A stretch of 64,000 bases of DNA, from assembly GCF_051401765.1 (NCBI RefSeq), contig NC_135066.1, positions 22,943,501-23,007,500 of the forward strand, in the 5' to 3' direction. Below, one piece after another: positions 47,093 through 59,763 of this stretch. Within the stretch, counting starts at the first letter, position 1; the number at the start of each line of letters is the position of its first letter. The stretch comes from Calliopsis andreniformis. Lineage: Eukaryota > Arthropoda > Insecta > Hymenoptera > Andrenidae. A model generated the notes under the pieces. The model was not told the DNA's origin. It saw nothing but the letters and a program-made list of their open reading frames with translations, and did no database searches. The translations under genes and the position numbers were made by a program.

Positions 47093-47233
47093 GAATGCTG
47101 GCCGATTGTCGATCGATATAATGCTCATTTTCTACGCGACTGTGCCGATTAAATGTATCAAAACAATTTAAAACAAAATTGGCATGGCCGCGTAGAAAAT
47201 GAGTATTATATGATCGATAATCGATCAACATTT
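47093..47233. repeat. Short strong hairpin (arms ~53 bp, loop 34 nt)
   Basis: Left arm 47093-47146 and right arm 47181-47233. The core CTCATTTTCTACGCG is perfectly complementary and is flanked by CGATTGTCGATC / CGATTATCGATC with one bulge. Few mismatches occur over ~45 bp. The size and stem quality fit a tiny palindromic MITE; a microRNA-like or hairpin-RNA precursor is an alternative that needs small-RNA data. Confidence 0.75.
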
Positions 47234-47287
47234 CGTGAACTCGGATATAAGGAGAGTAGGAATTATAATTAAGAGAAACAATCTAGA

Positions 47288-47411
47288 TCTAGATACCCGA
47301 ATACTCAGAACCGAGTTCGGATATCCGAAATACTCGAATCTAACTTCGGATATCCAGATACTCGAGACTCAAGTGTTCGGGACTTAGGTATTCAATAGTC
47401 GGATACTTGTA
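47288..47411. repeat. Short tandem motif cluster (ATCCGAATACTCG-type)
   Basis: Repeated words GATATCCGAAATACTCGAAT, CGGATATCCAGATACTCGAG, TACCCGAATACTC and TCGGATACTTG recur with a spacing of about 29 bp. No open frame. Low-complexity repeat or subterminal portion of an unidentified element. Confidence 0.55.
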
Positions 47412-47968
47412 AATTCGAGCAATATTGCTTTGTCTTCGAAAAATTGACTTTGAATTTTAGCCATTTGAGGAGTAAACGAGTAAACAGGAATGCTTTTAGC
47501 TTACCGTAGGTAGAAGCAGTCAGTGATCAGATTATGAAGGGTAGAAAAAAGAATAACCTCTGTAGACTGGTGTAGGGAATAGCTGTCAAAATTTAGGTTC
47601 TAGTAATGCCAATTTTAGCTAGTAGAGGCTCTGACGGTAATAAAAGAAGATGCAGGCAGGGGTAGGATAAGTGGATAAGGTAAGCGTGCACGTAAGAATA
47701 CACAACATGCAGATTAGAATACGAAATTACAAACAATTTTTAATGAAGTTAAATCACAAGACAATTATGAATCAGATCATGATAGTGAAGAATATTGTAC
47801 TTAACAAGAAGCACAAACTTGTTTCGCCGGATTTTCAGTGAAGCATGTGAGATGTGTTTACCAACACTAACATCCGGTAAAGGAATGAATAACCATGTAA
47901 TAATTTCTTCTCTATCACGTAGACATTTGTTATGTTTAAGTATTGCGTTATTTAAATTATGAGGAGTT
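47412..47968. other. Non-coding stretch
   Basis: No gene recognised. It lies between the tandem motif cluster and the MITE at 47972. Confidence 0.3.
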
Positions 47969-47971
47969 TTA

Positions 47972-48284
47972 AGCCTCGTTCACGCAAGTCAAGCTATTTG
48001 GATTCAAGTGGTCTGAATTCAAATGTAACTTCAATTTAAGCTGTCATGCAAAAATAATAAAAATGGCGTCGAAAGAGGTGATATATGCTGGTTATTTGGT
48101 TATGTATTTTCCAAACGAGACATTCACTTTTGACAGCTTCTTTGACGTTCACATGTTTGTCGATTTACTTGAAGTTTGTCCCGTATACCTGTTAAAATAA
48201 CAGGTTCACGTTAGTCAAGTTGATCCAAATCACTTGCATTCAAACTGTTTGAATTCCAATAACTTGACTAATTGGAACAAGGCT
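47972..48284. mobile_element. MITE with TTA target duplication (PIF/Harbinger-like)
   Basis: 313 bp. The left terminus is AGCCTCGTTCACGCAAGTCA; the reverse complement of the right is AGCCTTGTTCCAATTAGTCA. The similarity continues into A.GTTATT and GAATTCAAA for about 55 bp in total. Both ends are flanked by TTA (47969-47971 and 48285-48287). A 3-bp TTA/TAA duplication is the hallmark of PIF/Harbinger elements. The interior has a short frame starting ATGGCGTCG but no transposase. Confidence 0.6.
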
Positions 48285-48287
48285 TTA

Positions 48288-49991
48288 GAATAGAAATTAT
48301 TACAAGAGGCAGGGTATAATATAACATACAATATAATATTCTATGTATTAGACAAAGTTTCACAAATACAATTACCATAATTCGGCTGTACGGATCATGT
48401 ACAACATTTAACAATAAAGGTACTAGATTGTTATCTAATATCTGGAGTACATCAAATGGCAAAACGATATAATAAAATAAGCAATGAAATCAAATATCAA
48501 ATATAAATACCAAACGATTAAAGAAATTAGGGAAATTAAGTTAAAATTATACATATTATAAATTATATTAAGACTTTAATAAATACATAAAAACATTTTA
48601 TATTTCTCTTCTGCTCTTAATCGGAGTGATCTTTTGATTTATTAATAATTCCTATAATTTTTATATTCTTCATTTTCTAACAAAACAATGAAATTACTTT
48701 AGTGAAAGTTAAATCACAAGTGTTTACTGTTTCGTATTTTTTGAATATGTAGAGACATAGTATTAAAAAGATGTAAGAAATGTTTTCATAAGAATACATA
48801 GTTTATGTCTTTATTCAACGGATATGCTGTCTCTGTCTTTTCACTGCAGTTTCTCTTACGATCATCGTCATCTGTCGGAGTTTTCTTTGTTATTAGCTAA
48901 GACCATATATACCTATAGACATGACATGTTTATAGTGCATGTATAGAAACTTCAAGAATCAAGCGAGGCAAAATAACGTGGAATGTATAACGTCACATGC
49001 AGGCACAAAATGATTGAAACTGGTTGGCACGGCACTAACTTACACGATAAATTATTAAAAATGATGCAAACATACTGTATTCAAGCTTGCAAGGAAATAC
49101 ACAACAATATATAGGCAACAAATTAGTTTGTGGTAAAAATAAATACGTAGTAGGCTGACTATAACTATTTTATTTTGTAATCTACATTTAGAAATAAATA
49201 ATTTTCCTCCAAACATTTGTGTACTGTTCGTATATTTATTATTTGTTTAAGGTAAAATAAGTTTTAAGGAAATAATTAATCAGACACCTTTGATAGAATA
49301 TTATCACTATTTTAATATTAAATTCAAATATATTTTGAAAACTTAAAATTTCCAAAATAAATTTAATAATGAGCATCATTTAAAATTCTGAAAGGAATGT
49401 AAAAATTAATGCCTAAAATATACACCTATAAAAAATATTATTTTGTATACTTTAAAAGGAATATATGTATACACATTTATTTATTTATTTCTTACAAAAA
49501 TTAACAACATAGTCAAGTCGAACATGAAAATAGTTCTACATGTTTGAAACATTGCTGTATCGTTCTTCTAAAACTGCGTAGGTAGTATATAGGTAGTATA
49601 CTAGCATAGCTTATACATCTTGCCCATATGTGACGTCATGTCGATGTTTTATCTTTGCTTCAAGAAAATTATCTGACGCCGCGTTTATAAGCGTATATGC
49701 TCTAAGGCTATTACCACCAGCACGAAATATAGATTCCTATTCAAGTTTACTCTTCTTCTTTTCTACTCTCTATAGCATGTGATATTTCGGCGATCTAACG
49801 GGACAGAATTGTTACACCAAAGAAATACTGACAAGGGAATATCTCAAAGTGTAAATGTCCGAATGTGATGAAATTTGGCATGTTTGTAGATTAGTTAAAA
49901 ATATTAGATATATATTTCTTTTTACCTACTGTTATCTTTGTTGAAGGTGTGAGAATTACCCACAAAATTGGGGGTAGAAACATATTTGGCT
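48288..49991. other. Non-coding AT-rich stretch
   Basis: No gene, RNA or repeat recognised. Confidence 0.3.
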
Positions 49992-50085
49992 TGAAAACTA
50001 TTGCATCTAGCGAAATGGTGCGTATGGGGCAATTGCATATTTTTCAACGAGGAATCTACCCACATAAACAATTTTTGTAAATATC
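49992..50085 (+). repeat. Dispersed repeat, copy B
   Basis: Same orientation as 32312-32400, starting TGAAAACTATTGCATCTAGC. See that entry. It lies about 150 bp from the tail of the Jockey-like fossil, and similarity to that element's 3' end was not tested. Confidence 0.6.
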
Positions 50086-50232
50086 AATTTGTTTAAAGAA
50101 TATATTAAAAAATAATATATTTTTGTTGTTTTACTTGACTAAATGTTGATCGACCTTTTTACAAATTTAAATGTGAATACTATGATCCAAAACCCAGAAT
50201 ACACGGATGAAATAGAATTTTGAATTGTTACA

Positions 50233-51235
50233 CTATAAACAAAATCTAATAGAAATTTGATCGCTTAGGTTTGACGTAGCATTGGAGAAATAGTTTCTAC
50301 AGATTTGTATTATATAGCAATCTATTTTTTGAATATTTGCAATATTTAAGAATATTCTGCTTCTGTAATGTTTCTTGTAGTTTGACTTTTTTCTTCTGAA
50401 TATCAAAAGGTAGGCTGGGAGGCAATATCTTTCGAATAGTCGATGCTTTTCTATTTTATACATAGCTTGGAATATTGTACCAAAGAGGCAAACGTCAGTT
50501 AAGATTGGTCGAATTAGTAGTTTACGTTTGAGTTTTCGGTTTTTACAGAAGAATAATCTGGTTAGGCTATTGAAGGTAAGTTTAGCTTTGTTTAATTCTG
50601 TGTTAATATGATTAAAATATTTTAGGTCGAGGTCTTTACTATTTGTTTATGTGGTATTGGTGTTTTGTCGATCGGAATGTTTCCAGTTTTTTTAATTTGC
50701 AGTTATTAAAATAAATTTGTATTTTTTCAAATTGTGTTTGTAATGAATTTTGTACTGTGGAGGCTTTGTTGGCTATGGCATAAATGATTATGTCATCCGC
50801 AAATGCTATTGCGTTTGTTTTATGGTTGTCGTTAAGTTCAAAGAGTTTTAAAAGGTTGGCTATGGAAATGTTAAATGGTGTTGTAGTGTTGACAGTTCCT
50901 TGCTGAAATCCGTTTGTTACTATAAAGTCTTTATCTCATATGTTTTCTCCGTCTGAGGTTAAAAATTTTTTATTTTGCAGAATGTTCCAGACTATTTTTG
51001 TTAAATCAAAAAGGAAGTTTAGTTTGTCGAGTTTATATAATAATTCTTCTAACCAGACAGTATCGAAGACCTTCTCCAAATCTATTAGATAGGCCCTTAC
51101 GTATTGGTTACTATTGAGGACCCAAGAAACGTCAGAGGTTAACTGATTGATTGCATGTATTGTCGAATGTTTGTTTTTAAATCCAAATTGTACGTCGGGA
51201 ATTATACTATTTTTCTCAGCGAAGTACTTTCTCGC
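50233..51235 (-). pseudogene. Jockey-like non-LTR retrotransposon reverse transcriptase (fossil, 5'-truncated)
   Basis: Minus-strand translation gives successive reverse-transcriptase blocks of a LINE element: IIPDVQFGFKNKHSTIHAI (near 51200), YLIDLEKVFDTVWLEELLYK (D at 51062-51064), GFQQGTVNTTTPFNI in place of the usual GVPQGS.L.P.LFN, and the catalytic box FADD at 50792-50803. These lie in one frame apart from a TGA at 50936-50938. After frame breaks comes a C-terminal tail (50233-50463). The first catalytic and FADD aspartates survive, but stops make it inactive. The endonuclease and ORF1 are missing, as expected for 5' truncation. No poly(A) tail is evident at the 3' side. Confidence 0.85.
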
Positions 51236-52439
51236 ACTCGACTACTGGACTTTCTTGTCCGTATCTTGTGTTTCGGTTCAAGTGTTGTTGATTTTTGACG
51301 TGTCTTACGTTCGCAAATGTTTATGCTGAATGTCCTTCGCTTTAGTAAAAATACGAAATATCTTACGAAATATTAATTCTTTTAACATGGCATACTAATT
51401 ATTTTTTTATGCAAAACAACGCGAGGAATCTATACGAGTAAACAAAAATATGCAACTGTTTTAAAAAGATATCCATCTGCATTTTTCTGGTACATCGTTG
51501 CACACACGAAGAAAGTGAACTTCAACTTTTCCCTTTACAGTCTCTTTTTTATCTGCTGCCAAATTCGAGATATAACCCGCCTTAATTGCGTGATTTATTC
51601 TGTATACTATAAACAACTTTAATGTATGTACTATATTATATACTATAGAGTATTATATATTACATAACATATTGATCGTCCATCTTTGAAATGTCATTAC
51701 CGAATTATTATTATTTTGGGGAACCTGATTTACATATATTGAATGAAAAATAAATACTTTAAGTTATAGTTGTGAGTAGATCCAGTAAAGATTAATAATT
51801 TGATGAGACAAAAATATGTTTAAGAAACACAAAGATAGATATAAAGGGTAAATATGTAAAAATCGACTCGCACTTCTCAGTCTTTTTCGCGTCTATCCTC
51901 TCTTATATCGTCACACATCTGAAACAATGCCCGAAGCACGTTTTCTCATTACCTTCTTTTCACAATTCAAGATGGCTCTCATTTTTATTACCAACCTTTC
52001 TTTACTTATCTATCTAAATACTTATTCTAGGGACAAATATATTTATATCTACCCTTATGCCATCGTACGATCATACAAATACATGCGTTCATAGCTCATC
52101 ACTCACATCATAATCTCACATACATGCATAAAACCAATCCCACAATAGTTGTATTACATAACCATGTACGATAATAAATATATGATCAAAGTTATTTATT
52201 CAGTTATAAAGTATTTTAAAACCTGTTTTTCTTGCACTACTAAAAGTATGCTGTAATCCATCTATACGGCTCACAGATATTATTGCATAATATACCACAT
52301 GTAGACCTCATTTTTTCTGAACGCTGAAAGAATAACTTACATATATGTATAGTTAAATCCCATATTTACATATATATATGTATGTATAGTCCATAAACGC
52401 TATTCTCCGACTTCTTAATGCAAGACAGCTATTTAAACT
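51236..52439. other. Non-coding AT-rich stretch
   Basis: No gene recognised. TA-rich low complexity occurs around 51600-51660 and 52340-52390. Confidence 0.3.
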
Positions 52440-53220
52440 AACCAATTACTCTATTAACGAAACAGAAAAAGCACGGACCTTTAGAGAGATAATTTGCATC
52501 GAATACTCGTGCGAGAGTCCCCAATAGTAGGTACTTGCGAAAAGCATTATCGACAAGGAAGGCGAAAATAGGTATCGGCGAGAGCGGTTGGTAAATGAGA
52601 CGGGAAGAAGACGAAACGAACGGCGAGCGTCGCGACAAGACAGCAAAAACGAGTTTATGAATGAAATATCGTGGGAGCAGCCGTGGCAGGTTGGCTGCAC
52701 GACGTTTTAAACGAACACCAAAGAGAAGCGCATTCGCGTCGTGTTTCCGTGTGTCCCGGTCGTCATGGATTATCCGTCGACGTGCATGTAGTCGAGCAGG
52801 GACTTGGAAACGTGGAAACGGTCGTGTGCGTTCTAATAAAGTCTAATGAAACGAATTTACGTCCGATAATGCGTCCCTAGAACGCTGCGGGAATGCTTCA
52901 TGTCGACTATCCCCTCGCGCCACCCCCTAGCTACCCTCCATTAAATCGCGAACGCACCGTTATCCCGGCTGCCGTTCGTGCCAAACGCTTCGCCTCTATT
53001 TTATTGAACAATCGATGGAAAATATTTCAAACAGGTGAAACAATTGTCGGCTCGCAGGACGCCGATGCTTCTATCGATGAATCTAAACTACACAATACAA
53101 GTTCCTCGACACAGTGCATGCTTTACGTTCGAAAACAGGGATGTGTTTTCCATTCCTAACGGGAAATTGTTTGACAATATCGAGCGGTTTATATTTGAAG
53201 CGAAATTTCGCAGTTAATGA
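52440..53220. other. Largest CpG-rich island in the window
   Basis: Clearly richer in G+C and CpG than its surroundings, with overlapping open frames on both strands and in several frames (52446-52700 minus, 52661-52880 plus, 52893-53159 plus). This is what raised GC does, and no frame contains a recognisable domain. AATAAAG occurs near 52836. Plausible readings are a promoter/first-exon region, untranslated exon or conserved enhancer. None can be chosen from sequence alone. Confidence 0.35.
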
Positions 53221-56200
53221 TCAGCATCGAGGAAAAAGAACAGAGTGCTAAAAGGTTGGTTTCTTTTCATCGAAAAGTCTGGGTAGAATAGAGTAGGTAA
53301 TCGACACCATAAGCAAAACCTAACAAATTATTTGCTCGTCAGAAGTTCGTAGTAATCTAGAATTTACTTTTACTCACTGCATTGGATTTAAAGAATTTTC
53401 TACTATCTATAGCTTACAATTAATTGCAAATACAAGTGGCAATAATATGTAGAGATAATAGATACCATGCACGTAAATATCGAGGTGTACCAGTAATCAA
53501 CAACTCCTAAACATCAATGATGAAGTAATCAACACAAGTGACCCAGTGATCATCATGACAATTCCAATAAATTTGTCCTATAAGTGTCTACGACAATTAT
53601 TTGTTCAGTTTGGGAATCCTAGTGCATCAATGATCGACGGTGGGATAAAAATAGGATATATTACTATTTATATTAATATTTCTACAGAAACCGATAGAAA
53701 AACAGCAATATAATCAAACAAAAAAGTCAGGAGGTGCAATTAACTACGTCTTAGTCGATACAAAGGTTTTAGTCCAAGAGGTCAAGGAATTGAATGAAAA
53801 CAGTATATTTGATACTGAACATGAATGATACTGAACATTGAAAACATGTCTTTCAGCCGCAATAAATTAACAGTAAACGTATATGGGTATTACGTGACCT
53901 GGAATCTATGGCGGATTTTAATGAAATTAAAATTAACTGAAATACATTATAAAAGTAAAGAATGGCATTAAAATTTTAATTTAAAATTAAATAGGTGGAA
54001 AGAGCTGTTGATCGTGTTAATGTCAGTTGCTGGGTATTTTGCACTGTCATGATTATTTTGAAATTACTATTGTTTAAAGTTTCAACTAGAATGGAAGTGA
54101 AGATATACTTAAAGTAGAACCTTTCTTTATTATAACAAGTATTGTTATAATAAAAAGTATTATTATAACAAGTATTATTATAACAAGTATTGTTATAATA
54201 AACAATACAATAGATATAATAAACACATTTATACCTTCATATTTTTAAATACTTAAAATACACATCTACAATTTCTCGAATTTTCAATACTTGAAAATTT
54301 GAAATGTTATAAATGAGAGAAAATCATGCATTCATAACAAGTAAATACATTCTTTATGCTATGAATAATTACATAGTGATACATCATTGACAAACGCAGC
54401 ATTGTACTATGAACACTGAAATTACTCTTTGAAATTTGAACAAGAATGGAATTGAAAATATAATTAAACTGATACCTTTTTTATTACAAAATGTACTATT
54501 GCATCTTTAACATGTGTTAGTAATTATGAGAGTTTGTGAGTCAAAAGTAGAAATAGTTGAACTTATCACATTTTATAGTGGAAATTGGTGCAACACAATA
54601 TAAGTAGGGGAGAGCGGAGATAAAAGTAATAGTGTCATTAAAGTAGCAAGTAACAAGCCTCCTCCTTCCTTCCATAAATGTTTTTAAAAAATTCCTTCTA
54701 TACAGTCACATGTGTATAGTAATGTTTATTTTGTTTCATCAATTGGCGCTGACCAGTAACCCGAATTGCAGGTGTTAAGTTAAAATTGTGTATTTACTTA
54801 GATCATCCAGGTAATGTTTTCCTCTTTTGGTTGTTTTGTTAATATTTATAGCTAAGCTATAGATATTGAGCCAATTATTTGCTAGAGCATTCTTAAGTAA
54901 TGTCTTTATAAGACTTTGTATTTGCGTTCAATAAGTCTTTTGTTATTTATAGGGTATAACATTTTTATTCTGAAAAACGTAGGTGGGGACGAAAGTAACA
55001 GTGAGAATAACTATGGAAAACTGTCATAGCTCTTTAACTATTTATCAGGCTAAAACGCAGACCAAATGATAGATCACTAAATAAATTTTTCTTAAGGCGT
55101 AAAAGTTTTGTTTCTATGTCTTTAAAAAATAATTGGCAATTAGGCCAAACATAGAATCTGTTATTCTCTTTCGTGCTCCATCATATTAAACAAACTTTTG
55201 TCAAATGTTTAACTTACATTTTCGTAATTGTAGGTATATACATAATACTTATTGTATAACAAGAATTTTCAAAGTTTCACAAATTATTTAAAATGCTTTT
55301 GAATTGTATATCAATATTTTTCTATGTTATCGTTGGCATCTATGTATAATTATTCAAACATGTATCGATACAATGTTACAGAAAACGTATAGTACATAAC
55401 TAATTAAGCGCAATAACTCGATCACCCACTGTGATAACGATTCATTCTGTGGAGCTAAGCATAATAAAATTTCCACAGGAGTATTAGAAAACGTTTAGCC
55501 ATGCTCAAAACTGATTAATCTTCAAGTTCCAACAGTGTCCATTGTCTATCATTTCAATTGTCTAGACACCAATGTTACTCTATGTCCACCTCAAACTTGG
55601 ACATCATAAAAAACTTAACACTCGCCATCCGTGGCAACGTTTCATCCTGAAATGTATCTTTCGAGATACAACTGATCGAAAGCGTCAAGCGCATTGCGAT
55701 TAAATAGGGAAATTTTAAAAAGCCTCTGTGAGAGGTATTTATGTACACATCAGGCGTCACATAACTCCGCTTTGTCAGTCGTTTAAGCGGGTGGACACGG
55801 AACATGAGCCACGACGCATAATATTTGATTCATAAACCGGTTTTTGCTGTCTTGTCGCGGCTTCCACGCTTTCAGTCGCGCATGGAGATTATTGTTTGCA
55901 AAGCACGCTCACGCTGTCATTTTCCGTGGAATGTATCTCATGGCAGTCGGTAACTGCATTATATTTTCGGCTGTAGTTTCGATATTACACGATGGTCACC
56001 TTGTTTACTTATAATCCTCTCTGATTGTGGAATTGCGCGATAGGATTACCAGTTTCAACGATTGTTAGTGGTTCATAAAGACAGGAATACCCTCATTGAG
56101 CTGGCACTGTACAGTGACTGTGAAAAGAGCGTGTAGTCCTTTGAGCGCTTTGAGTTCCAATTTGTCCCAATCAGATGAAGGAATATGACTGAAAGGTTGA

Positions 56201-59182
56201 GGTCTTTCTGAGGTATTCGCGTTAAAGTGACATTAAATGCCATTATTAGTCTCGATTAGTTTCCAAAGTATTGTTCATAGTCCTTTCCCTTAAAACCCAG
56301 CTAAGAATAAAATTCTTTGCAGTTAGTAAGTCCAGTGAAGTCTTCCTTTAACCTATTCAAGACAAATTACACACCAGATGTGCAATGTGATACCTAGATA
56401 AGAAGACGAATGACACATGTGTGTGGAATATACTAAAAAGCAGAAGTGTCGGCTCCTAGAGATCGTCTTAAAAAATGTCTTTCGTCTCGAATGGGCTAAC
56501 GGAAGAGGGCTAATTCGTCCTCGTATCTCAGCTGTAGGTGGTTGCAAGTAAAAGATATTCATTGCAGTATCTGCTAATTACTCTAATAAGCATTAAGATT
56601 AAGTTGCTCAGGTAGAGTATGGGTCCTTGGACCTCCCCGTAATCCTTATTGTCGATACTGTTGATGCAAGGAGTGCATCTTGCATATTGTTGGTGACTAG
56701 TAGTAGGTTTTCTAATTGTATATAATTTTGGAATAGTAATAGGTCAACGGTTATGGCTATCTACTATCTCGCAACTGTGTCAGGTGTTTCTGACAGAGAC
56801 TTGTTCCTCATCTTAAGGATATACTTAGGTGGAAGATAATAGTGGGGCTTCGAACAACTAAATTAATATCAAATTCAACAATAAATTGGTCTTTTGATGT
56901 CCAGTTTTTAATGTGCATACTTTTTGAAATTGCATTCTACTGTTTAGGTTAATTCATGGTTTAAGTTTTATTTTTAGGCTTAGAGTGTTTCTACCATTCA
57001 ATACAGAGAATAATCGAAAGTCTGAAGAAGAGATAATGTAGATATTTGAGAGTTTACTGTATTTCTTGCTCTTATTACAAATTACTCCAGCCGTCTCAGC
57101 ATTTTCTGAAAATCTCGAGATTTGTTACCTTTCCTCATAAATTGATTAACACTTCGTTTACGGATATTGACGCAACAGTAAAATAAGCATTGATACTAGT
57201 AGATTGGCTTCATTCATTAAAGCATTATTGCAGTAATAAATTTAAATGTAATAAAAGATTTAATTCTTCAAGAAGAAGACTGGCTCATACATACTTACAA
57301 AGATATACGATTCATTCTAGTTTGGTACACAATACAATCAGTTTCTGAATTAGGTCAGCTTTTGTACCATCACTTAAAGTGATGGGGAGTGATACCTTTA
57401 AATTGGATAAAATTAAAAGATTCTATTTCATCAAATACACTAAACTTATATTGTAAAGATTTTGAGTATTTCAAGTGTGAAAAATTTCAGCATTTTAGAT
57501 ATCAAAATGTACAAATGTAATTATAATCGAAAATGAAAACTTCTTCTCTGTTATCGTTAGCGTTTTACAGATCCATTATAGTGAAGCAGTATTTTTCTGT
57601 TCTTTCGATCGTGAGAGTATAAGTCACAGGATACTAGCTAAAATTTGTATCGAACCTGTTAAATAGTAACAACGTTTCTTAACTGGGAAAATATCACACA
57701 AGGTCCTTGTCGCGACGGTCGATAGCAAAGGCATTTTGTCAAGAAGAGCAAAACAGCAAAAGTCCTCAATCGTGTTACTGTTGCTGTTAAAGCACGATAC
57801 TGAAGCGCATGTAAACGTTGAAACACGAAGCCGAGGGATTACAATCGTTTCGTGTGTGACTTTGCGCGGGTGTGCGAGCAGTGTCATCTCATTCCGGACA
57901 ACAGGGTCCCAGAGTTTAACAGGAACTTAATAAACAGCCGTTTACCTTGGTCTAACGTTATTTTGCTTTGTTCGTAAATAGAGGCATTCAGTTAACTACT
58001 TGCTTCGGTACACACATACCTCGACGAGGTCCCCGTCACATTCCGCGTGAGGCACGATTATAAAGCTTCTAGCAGGATTCTGTCAGTCATTTATTAGGGA
58101 AATGGCTTTTCGTAGAGGTGCAGAATTTACCAGAGGCGGGACGAAATGAGATTCTCGCGATATTTCCATATTTTTATCTGAGGAAATCGTCGACGGCCAT
58201 TTCGCGAGACAATTGTCACAACGAGTGTGTTCGTCGTTTTTTGAACGGAATCATCGAATTGCGCATAATGCACTGCGAATAAGAGTATTAATTATCTCGC
58301 TCGACATTCAACATGGTAGAAAGTCCATACTTGAATGTCTCTCGGACTTTAAAGATCGCTCCAAAACGTTGATCAGTTCTAAGTGAAAGAAAAGCTGAGT
58401 CTCAGATCTGCTTGAAGTTAGAGATTGCAAATGATAGGAAAGGGAGATTAACGTTTTTACGTTTTAACAAATTTGAAGGAGAAAAAAATAAAATTTACAA
58501 AGCACCTGCATATATATTAGAGCTCTAATACATAATTCACAGTATCGTAAAAAAGATATTGAATTTTTATTTTTACGAAATTGAAGTATGAAGATAATAC
58601 AATTTTTGCACGAAGAAAAAAATTAAACTAAATTAACCAAAGAAATTAAAAGTCGAGTAAACCTTTTTCTATTGTATTTTTTCAGACAACAGTAATTATT
58701 ATTTTGTCACGGTTTAACCAAATGAAAATAAAAGATAGCAAGCTAGCGTAAATATTTCTTAGATGGATAATAATTTATTATAAATGAATAAAGGAGGTAC
58801 CGCTTAAGAAGCAAACTTAACTCAGATCTAACATTAACATGAAGGGTTCCAATCGCTAAGCCAGTCCTATGGCTTAATCCAAATATATTATTTATAGTCC
58901 TTAAAATACTTTTTGCGATCTGACAGTGCCATTGAAAATGATCAGATGAATTTATATTTGCGTTTATGAAAAATGTTGCTACCATGGAAATTGTACTTTA
59001 TCATATATGGCAAAATAAGGATTTTAGTAATGTTAAGTAATAGCAAACGGTTTTCATCGCTTGCAATAATTGTCTAAATACCAATATTTTCAAGTTTTAA
59101 CATAAATAATTTTTCTTAAAAATTAAACATCTAAATCTCATGGGGTTATGTGATAGAGATGGATCCATTTATAGTTTTATAG
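53221..59182. other. Long non-coding stretch with island near 57.9 kb
   Basis: No gene recognised. 55800-56080 and 57680-58330 are GC/CpG-richer islands. Near 54605 and 54985 two related G-rich words (GGGGAGAGCGGAGATAAAAG and GTGGGGACGAAAGTAACAG) suggest remnants of one element. A minus-strand frame at 58743-58985 has no domain I recognise. Everything else is AT-rich. Confidence 0.3.
54127..54211. repeat. AT-rich tandem repeat
   Basis: About four to five copies of the unit TTATAACAAGTATTRT with small variations. Simple expansion; no coding potential. Confidence 0.75.
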
Positions 59183-59763
59183 CATGGATCTAAAGGATAT
59201 TTGCATATGGGCGATAAATGGTGCCGCCTATGGCATATCATGGAGTTATTTCAAATTTGACAATGATTTGACAGGCCAAATAAAACAAGGTTAAAAACTC
59301 GAGCGCTGATCTCTTCTAATCAAATGTAATAGAAGAAGTAATAAAATTAGATACATAGATAAAGTTGATTTCTCATTATTTAAGCTTTAGAAATACAACA
59401 GGGATTATACTGCACTGTTTTTTTTATAAGGATAGCTCTTGTTTTTCACATTATATAATACTTTATTTCTAATATTACAATTACGTGTCCCAAAACAATA
59501 ATTGAATGATATTAAAAAATACGCAAACTGAAGCAGTGTATATCACGATATCGTTTTATGAAACCAATATACAATAATGGCGGTACGCGTTACGAAGCAA
59601 TTTCAAATTTCAAATAGTGCGACTAGTATTGATACATAAATTCGACTGTAGTGTACACTGCGTGTTGCCTAGATGTATGTGGCGGACGCTACTCCCCCTG
59701 TAACATATCGGCTTCACCCCCTCGTCTAAAAGTCTATATAATGTTTTATCCTTTAGATCCATG
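59183..59763. mobile_element. Non-autonomous element, 17-bp perfect TIR, 8-bp duplication
   Basis: CATGGATCTAAAGGATA at 59183-59199 is repeated as a perfect inverted copy at 59747-59763. The flanking 8-mers are TTTTATAG on the left and ATTTATAG on the right, matching at seven of eight positions. An 8-bp duplication fits hAT or P-type elements, and the CATG start recalls P elements, but no transposase is present in the 581 bp. The sequence pattern is direct; the family is inference. Confidence 0.55.

Noticed and set aside
58743..58985. 80-codon minus-strand frame considered as a LINE tail or receptor fragment
   Set aside because: I could not match it to any conserved block with confidence.
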